DNA from: JALXCH01 sp964495805
Lineage (GTDB): Bacteria > Calditrichota > Calditrichia > RBG-13-44-9
Direction of reading: 5' to 3'
DNA length: 45,650 nt
Assembly: GCA_964495805.1 (NCBI GenBank)
Contig: CAZBWV010000024.1
Coordinates: 1-45,650 of the forward strand
A model generated the notes under the pieces. It was not told where the DNA came from and did no database searches. It was given only the letters and a program-made list of their open reading frames with translations. The position numbers were made by a program, and so were the translations under genes. Positions 40,783-45,650 of the stretch are shown here, piece after piece. Each line of letters begins with the position of its first letter. The stretch's first letter is position 1.

Positions 40783-41709
40783 ATGAAAACCGCATTGGTA
40801 CTGGGCGCAGGAGGGGCACGCGGACTGGCGCACATCGGAGTGATTAAGGTTCTGGAGCAGGAAGGATTCCAGCCGGACCTGATTGTGGGCAGCAGCATTG
40901 GTGCCATCATCGGAGGAATGTACGCGCAAACCCGGGACATTCGCTGGGTGGAACATCGGGTAAGGGAATTCTTTGAGAGCCACGAATATGCCGACCTGCG
41001 GGTAGATGTGCTGGAACGCCACGGTAGTGATCGAAACGAAAACGATTTTTTGCATCAGATTGCCCGGAATCTGGTTAAGCGGGTGCTTTTGAACATGATC
41101 GTGTCCCGCCAATCCATTTTAAGGGATGACCGGTTGGGACAGGCTATGGGCTTCCTGCTAAAAAGCGGGGATATTCGGGAAACGGAAATACCCTTTGCCT
41201 GTGTGGCGACCGATCTGGTCAAAGGTCAGCCGGTGCTATTTACTGAAGGCGATATTCAACTGGCGGTCAAGGCCAGTAGTTCCATCCCTGGATATTTACC
41301 TCCTGTTCCGTACAATTCCTGTTTATTGGTAGATGGTGCGGTGGCGTATTCCCTGCCAATTAATTATGCCTATCAACTGGGAGCGGATCGGGTGATTGCA
41401 GTGGATGTTCGCCAGCGCATCAAACCGCAGGATAAATTTGAGAATGTATTCGACATTCTGTTCCGTTCCAGTGCGGTAACGGCGGAAATCCTGTGTCAGG
41501 AGATTGCAGCGCGGGCGGATGTGCTCCTTCAGCCGGATGTGGGGAATTATTTGTGGTACGACTTTCAGAAGATGAACGATCTCATTCAGGCGGGAGAAGA
41601 TGCCGCGTATCAGAAACTGACAGAAATTCGGCAGCATATTGGTCTGGCACGCAAAGCAGGACTGTTGGGATGGCTGGCGAAAAAACTGAAGAAGGGCACG
41701 GGTTCTTAA
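40783..41709 (+). CDS. Patatin-like phospholipase
   Basis: The 308-residue protein has the patatin set: oxyanion loop GAGGARG (8-14), nucleophile motif G36-S-S38-I-G40 and D184 in LLVDGAVA, forming a Ser-Asp dyad. It resembles RssA-type cytosolic patatins, and there is no signal peptide. It likely cleaves acyl chains from phospholipids or related lipids. The ATG at 40783 matches the family's MKTALVLGAGGARG start; the nearest ribosome-like GAGGG is about 12 bases away, so translation may be weak. Confidence 0.92.
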   Translation: MKTALVLGAGGARGLAHIGVIKVLEQEGFQPDLIVGSSIGAIIGGMYAQTRDIRWVEHRVREFFESHEYADLRVDVLERHGSDRNENDFLHQIARNLVKRVLLNMIVSRQSILRDDRLGQAMGFLLKSGDIRETEIPFACVATDLVKGQPVLFTEGDIQLAVKASSSIPGYLPPVPYNSCLLVDGAVAYSLPINYAYQLGADRVIAVDVRQRIKPQDKFENVFDILFRSSAVTAEILCQEIAARADVLLQPDVGNYLWYDFQKMNDLIQAGEDAAYQKLTEIRQHIGLARKAGLLGWLAKKLKKGTGS

Positions 41710-41727
41710 AATACTAATGGATCAGGA

Positions 41728-41795
41728 ATGGAATTCTGCAGATATCCTGCACAAATTTTTATTCGAAATTTAAATTAAATTCCCCGGAATTCCAT
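41728..41795. repeat. Inverted repeat between patatin and deoB genes
   Basis: ATGGAATTC (41728-41736) and GAATTCCAT (41787-41795) are a perfect 9-bp inverted repeat enclosing a smaller hairpin TGCAG-ATATC-CTGCA (41737-41751), which is followed by CAAATTTTTATTC. It may act as the terminator of the patatin gene. Confidence 0.45.
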
Positions 41796-41910
41796 CCATT
41801 CTGTCAGAAAAAAATCTTTTTCCGATAAAAAGAATCGTCTCTTTTTTGAAAAAATTGCATCTAAATATACTGTCGATACGGGTGAGAGAACAGGAAAGGA
41901 TACCGAGAGC

Positions 41911-43092
41911 ATGCAAACATTGAATCGTGCGATTGTGATTGTGCTGGATGGCGTGGGAATTGGTGAGCTACCGGATGCGGGAAAATTTGGCGACGAGGGG
42001 AGCAACACGTTAGGAAATCTGGCGCGGGTGGTTGGTGGATTGAATGTGCCTAATCTGGAGAAGCTTGGTCTGGGTAACATTGCACCACTTCAGGGCGTGG
42101 CTCCGCAGGAACATCCCCGGGCGAATTACGGAAAGATGGCGGAACAATCCCCCGGCAAGGACAGCACCACCGGTCACTGGGAAATTGCCGGGTGTATTCT
42201 GGATTTTGCTTTTCCGACCTATCCCAATGGCTTTCCCCCGGAAGTTCTGGAACCGTTTACCCGGCGAATTGGACGCGGTGTGTTAGGAAACAAGCCTGCC
42301 TCGGGTACGGAAATCATCAAAGAACTGGGAATGGAACATTTGCGCACCGGTAAACCGATTGTGTACACCTCTGCCGATAGTGTTTTTCAAATTGCTGCTC
42401 ACGAGGAGGTTATTCCTCCGGAGGAATTATATCGCATGTGCGAAATTGCCCGGGAGATACTCACCGGGCCGCATGCCGTATCGCGAGTGATTGCACGACC
42501 TTTTGTGGGGGATTCGCCGGAGAATTTTACCCGCACTCGCGGCCGCCGCGATTTCTCCCTGAAACCGCCCTGTAAACTGGTCCAACATTGTGTGCAGGAA
42601 TCGGGGCGTCCCACCGTGGCCATCGGTAAAATCGACGACCTGTACGCTGGCGAAGGCTGGCAGGTTAAAATCCACAGTAAAAGTAACGAAGATGGGATGA
42701 ACGAGCTGGAAAAACAGATGCAGGCGGTGGACAACGGGTTGATTATGGTGAACCTGGTGGATTTCGACATGCTGTGGGGGCATCGGAACAATCCCGAAGG
42801 ATTTCATGAAGAGCTGCAGCGTTTCGATAAACGCTTACCCCGGTTTCTGGAACGGATGCATACGGGCGATATGCTGGTGATTACTGCTGACCACGGAAAC
42901 GATCCTACCACGCCCAGCACCGACCATTCCCGGGAGTATGTACCGTTGCTGGTGTATGGCCCCGATTTGAAGCAGGGTGTTAATCTGGGAATTCGGAAAA
43001 CCTTTGCTGACCTGGGAAAAACCATTGCGCAGGGTTTCGGACTGGAAGATTGTCCCATTGCCGGGACCGGTTTCTGGCAGGAAATCGTTTAA
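41911..43092 (+). CDS. deoB: Phosphopentomutase
   Basis: The 393-residue enzyme has the alkaline-phosphatase-superfamily pattern of DeoB: AIVIVLDGVGIGELPDA (metal D13), DSTTGHWEIAG with the phosphorylated Thr, GSEI-like KPASGTEIIKELG, YTSADSVFQIAAHE, LVDFDMLWGHRN and ITADHGNDPTTPSTDHSRE. It interconverts ribose or deoxyribose 1- and 5-phosphates in nucleoside salvage. Length is that of the family. The leader has a TATACT -10-like word near 41868. Confidence 0.97.
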   Translation: MQTLNRAIVIVLDGVGIGELPDAGKFGDEGSNTLGNLARVVGGLNVPNLEKLGLGNIAPLQGVAPQEHPRANYGKMAEQSPGKDSTTGHWEIAGCILDFAFPTYPNGFPPEVLEPFTRRIGRGVLGNKPASGTEIIKELGMEHLRTGKPIVYTSADSVFQIAAHEEVIPPEELYRMCEIAREILTGPHAVSRVIARPFVGDSPENFTRTRGRRDFSLKPPCKLVQHCVQESGRPTVAIGKIDDLYAGEGWQVKIHSKSNEDGMNELEKQMQAVDNGLIMVNLVDFDMLWGHRNNPEGFHEELQRFDKRLPRFLERMHTGDMLVITADHGNDPTTPSTDHSREYVPLLVYGPDLKQGVNLGIRKTFADLGKTIAQGFGLEDCPIAGTGFWQEIV

Positions 43093-43233
43093 TTCTCATC
43101 GATGCCGGTGGTCGGGAGATTCAATCGGGAAAAATTGCTTCTGTAAAAGATTGAGTTAGATCAACGGATAAAAAGCGGATTTAAGTTAATTATAATTTTG
43201 CCGATGTAATAAAGCACCATCAGGAGAAAAAAT

Positions 43234-43554
43234 ATGACCGAAGTGTGGGATAAAATCAAAAAAAATTTGATGGAAAGCCTCAGTCTGGCCATTGACAAAA
43301 CGGAAGAGTTAACCAGTGTGGGGCGGATTAAGCTGGAAATTCTCCAGATTGAGCATCGGCTGGATGAGAAATTTGCTGAATTGGGGAAGTACATTTTTCG
43401 CCATTTTCCCGAGGAGAAAAAACGAAGCATTCCCATTGATGAAAAAATCCGCAACCTGGTGCAGGAGTTAAAAGAGCTGGAAGCCGAGATGCATCGGAAA
43501 GAGCAGCAACTGGGGAAAATAAAGACGGAAGATGGGATTGATTTTGATTCGTAA
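43234..43554 (+). CDS. Small coiled-coil protein of unknown function (106 aa)
   Basis: The ATG follows CAGGAG and an A tract. The protein is helical and charged, with heptad-like LVQELKELEAEMHRKEQQLGKI at the end, and no membrane or signal segment. KIKKNLMESLSLAIDKTEELTSVGRIKLEI at the front is a pattern I recall from small FCB proteins of unknown function, unchecked. A TATAAT word (43191-43196) lies 38 bases upstream without a good -35. It overlaps the CapA-like gene by 23 bases. Confidence 0.7.
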   Translation: MTEVWDKIKKNLMESLSLAIDKTEELTSVGRIKLEILQIEHRLDEKFAELGKYIFRHFPEEKKRSIPIDEKIRNLVQELKELEAEMHRKEQQLGKIKTEDGIDFDS

Positions 43555-44587
43555 GATTTTGATATATATCGCGTTATTCTCTGCAGCAGGATGGGTAGGG
43601 CTCCCGTTATCGGCTCGTGCTGCCGATTCCGGGCATTCGTTTACCCTGGTTGTCACCGGCGATATGATGCTGGGGAATTGGGCTCAGGGGGTGATTTTGC
43701 AGAAGGGGATGGCTTACCCTTTTCAGGCAGTGGATTCGGTGTTACGGGATGCGGAGGTGGTGTTTGCCAATCTGGAGGCACCATTTGGGGAAGGGGGCGC
43801 ACCATTTGAGAAGAGTTTTACATTTCGGGTGAACCCGAAGCTGGTAAAAGTGCTCCGGCATGGCGGAATCAATCTGGTGAGTCTGGCCAATAATCATATG
43901 ATGGATTATGGAGCGGAGGTTATGGAACAGACCCGCCGGTTGCTGAAAGCGGAGGGCATCTGGTTCGCCGGAGCTGGCCTGAACCAGCAGGAAGCCATGC
44001 AACCGGCCATTTTTACCGTGAATGGAGTGAAGGTGGCGTTTGTGGCATGCAGCTTAACTTTTCCGGAGGAGTTCTGGGCTTCGGATACCTCCGCGGGAAC
44101 GTACTTTCCGTATCAGGAGGTATTTTACCGACAAATTCGCCAGTTGAAACAGGAGAACGATCTGGTCCTGGTTTCTTTTCATTGGGGAGAGGAGTTGCGC
44201 AAGACACCCAAACAATATCAGCGGCAACTGGCGCATCAAACTGTTGAAGCCGGAGCCGATCTGATAGTGGGGCATCATCCCCATATTATCCAGGGGTTAG
44301 AAGTGTATCGGGGAAAACTGATTGCTTATAGCCTGGGGAATTTTGTGTTTGGTTCGTATAGTTCCAGGGCAACCCGGAGCATGATGTTAAAACTGCGTAT
44401 GGGAACTTCCGGGATTGAATGGTGTAAAATCTACCCGCTGAATGTAGATAATCGGGAGGTGGAATTTCAGCCGAAATTATTGCAGGGCAGGGAACGGGAA
44501 GCTTTTCTTCAGGAGTTGAAAGAATTGAGTAAGGAACTTAACGGGGAGCAGGACGTAATTAGTAGCGGTAATTTAGTTACCCTGTAA
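43532..44587 (+). CDS. CapA family protein (poly-gamma-glutamate capsule type)
   Basis: The 351-residue protein has a signal peptide (LIYIALFSAAGWVGLPLSARA) and the CapA metallophosphatase-like domain: VVTGDMMLG, FANLEAPF, LVSLANNHMMDYG, FHWGEELRKTPKQYQRQLAHQ, VGHHPHIIQGLEVYRGKLIAYSLGNFVFG. CapA/PgsA proteins take part in poly-gamma-glutamate synthesis, but most genomic members are of unknown role; no capBC genes are nearby. The start lies within the upstream gene, which suggests translational coupling. Confidence 0.92.
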   Translation: MGLILIRKILIYIALFSAAGWVGLPLSARAADSGHSFTLVVTGDMMLGNWAQGVILQKGMAYPFQAVDSVLRDAEVVFANLEAPFGEGGAPFEKSFTFRVNPKLVKVLRHGGINLVSLANNHMMDYGAEVMEQTRRLLKAEGIWFAGAGLNQQEAMQPAIFTVNGVKVAFVACSLTFPEEFWASDTSAGTYFPYQEVFYRQIRQLKQENDLVLVSFHWGEELRKTPKQYQRQLAHQTVEAGADLIVGHHPHIIQGLEVYRGKLIAYSLGNFVFGSYSSRATRSMMLKLRMGTSGIEWCKIYPLNVDNREVEFQPKLLQGREREAFLQELKELSKELNGEQDVISSGNLVTL

Positions 44588-44675
44588 TGATTTCGATGGT
44601 AAAAAACGTTTTAAACATTTTTAAATTGTTCAAATAACAGAATCATAACTCACAAAAGGAGGTTGTGACCTAAGC

Positions 44676-45524
44676 ATGGCGCGTAGTTCTATTAGTCGGG
44701 CAAGTCAGTCCCTTGACAAATATTTACAGGAGATCGGGGAAGTCCCGTTGTTAACGCCGCAGGAGGAGATTGAGCTGGCGCAACGGATTAAACAGGGCGA
44801 TCAGGAAGCGCTGGAAAAACTCACCAAAGCCAATTTACGCTTTGTGGTGAGTGTGGCCAAGCAATATCAGAACCAGGGTCTCTCGTTGGGCGATTTGATC
44901 AACGAGGGGAATCTGGGTTTAATCAAGGCGGCCAAACGTTTCGACGAGACGCGTGGGTTCAAGTTTATCTCCTATGCGGTATGGTGGATCCGTCAGAGCA
45001 TCCTGCAGGCGCTGGCAGAGCAGTCCCGGGTGGTTCGCCTGCCACTGAACCGGGTTGGGGCGCTGAATAAAATCGGTAAGGCCTATTCGGCGCTGGAACA
45101 GGAGTTCGAGCGTGAACCCAGTGCCAGCGAGATTGCCGAACAGCTGGATATGAGCGACTTCGAAGTGGCGGATACACTGAAGATTTCCGGTCGGCACCTC
45201 AGTATGGATGCGCCGTTCAGCAACAGCGAAGACAACCGTCTGCTGGATGTGATTGAAAACGAGCACCAGCCACCACCTGATGACGAGCTAATGAGCGAGT
45301 CGCTGAAGGTGGAGATTGAACGGGCACTGGCAACCCTGACCAAGCGCGAAGCCGAAGTGGTCCGTCTCTACTTCGGATTGGGCCAGGAGCATCCCTTGAC
45401 CCTGGAAGAAATCGGCGAACGCTTTAACCTGACCCGTGAACGGGTACGTCAGATTAAAGAGAAAGCGATTCGTCGATTGCGGCATACCTCCCGCAGCCGG
45501 GCGTTACGGGCCTTCCTGGGATAA
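44676..45524 (+). CDS. RpoD/SigA-type RNA polymerase sigma factor
   Basis: The 282-residue sigma factor begins at region 1.2 (SLDKYLQEIGEVPLLTPQEE), with region 2 (NLRFVVSVAKQYQNQGLSLGDLINEGNLGL, then FKFISYAVWWIRQSILQAL), region 3 and region 4 (LTLEEIGERFNLTRERVRQIKEKAIRRLR). It lacks region 1.1, as I know for primary sigma factors of Bacteroidota and related phyla, so it may be the housekeeping factor rather than a stress factor; the symbol is left open. GGAGG lies about 12 bases before the ATG, longer than normal, with an in-frame stop between that rules out a longer start. Confidence 0.95.
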   Translation: MARSSISRASQSLDKYLQEIGEVPLLTPQEEIELAQRIKQGDQEALEKLTKANLRFVVSVAKQYQNQGLSLGDLINEGNLGLIKAAKRFDETRGFKFISYAVWWIRQSILQALAEQSRVVRLPLNRVGALNKIGKAYSALEQEFEREPSASEIAEQLDMSDFEVADTLKISGRHLSMDAPFSNSEDNRLLDVIENEHQPPPDDELMSESLKVEIERALATLTKREAEVVRLYFGLGQEHPLTLEEIGERFNLTRERVRQIKEKAIRRLRHTSRSRALRAFLG

Positions 45525-45550
45525 TCGACATCTGTTTTTTCGCAGCATAG

Positions 45551-45580
45551 AACCCGGAGCAAATGCTTCGGGTTTTTTAT
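45551..45580 (+). terminator. Rho-independent terminator after the sigma factor gene
   Basis: AACCCGGAGC (45551-45560) pairs with GCTTCGGGTT (45565-45574) with one G-T pair and a four-base loop, followed by a T-rich tract (TTTTATTTATTT). It lies 26 bases after the stop. Confidence 0.92.
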
Positions 45581-45650
45581 TTATTTACGGTATTTTTTCA
45601 TGTGTATCCGCATAATTCCCGCCTCCTTTCCATCACCTGTTTTTTTCAAA

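Noticed and set aside
45586..45635. Minus-strand AAAGGAGG followed by an ATG and a 10-codon reading frame (MRIHMKKYRK) near the right edge
   Set aside because: The frame ends after ten codons just before the sigma-factor terminator; without homologues a peptide this short cannot be supported.

Overview
The window is about 45.6 kb of bacterial chromosome of medium GC, densely coding, with 43 protein genes and no rRNA, tRNA, CRISPR array or intact insertion sequence that I can see. The cell is Gram-negative: there are several outer-membrane barrels, lipoproteins, a TolC channel and an Omp85-type protein. The primary-type sigma factor is short (282 aa) and lacks region 1.1, the intergenic DNA is AT-rich, and several small proteins resemble ones I know from Bacteroidota-like lineages. 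I infer the FCB superphylum, perhaps Calditrichota or a relative; the phylum is not proven.

Layout. (1) 0.1-7.6 kb: metallo-beta-lactamase (MBL) hydrolase, AddB-like nuclease, ComF, an outer-membrane barrel, DoxX and a small unknown protein. (2) 7.6-14.7 kb: an efflux island of TetR, TolC, a lipoprotein adaptor, two ABC ATPases and two ABC-2 permeases (CecR-YbhGFSR type), with a clear promoter and operator before tetR. (3) 14.8-22.9 kb: seven tightly packed genes. They encode a metalloprotease/TolB-propeller/Omp85 fusion, a BamB-like propeller lipoprotein, a PEGA protein, a histidine kinase and response regulator, a DEDDy exonuclease and a barrel protein. (4) 23.1-24.8 kb, minus strand: a small membrane protein, a cyclic-nucleotide-binding/PATAN/pseudo-receiver protein and an unknown protein. 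(5) 25.2-30.0 kb, minus strand: Xer recombinase, MBL hydrolase and an unknown protein, then a two-gene polysaccharide pair (glycosyltransferase 4 and polyprenyl-phosphate sugar transferase).

(6) 30.2-37.2 kb: pyrophosphatase; a minus-strand M48 lipoprotein protease with a membrane protein; then an HtrA-like pseudoprotease with two PDZ domains, a Nudix protein, a lipoprotein and SfsA. (7) 37.3-40.4 kb: a secreted beta-sandwich protein, then a PD-(D/E)XK-like protein convergent with a DNA methyltransferase, a possible restriction-modification pair. (8) 40.8-45.5 kb: patatin-like phospholipase, phosphopentomutase, a coiled-coil protein, a CapA-like protein and the sigma factor with a strong terminator.

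The most original parts are the seven-gene envelope operon, where an Omp85 barrel carries a protease and propeller in place of POTRA domains and is followed directly by a BamB-like lipoprotein; the candidate nuclease-methyltransferase pair; and the HtrA homologue that has lost all three catalytic residues. All functional assignments come from reading motifs and have not been checked by database search.
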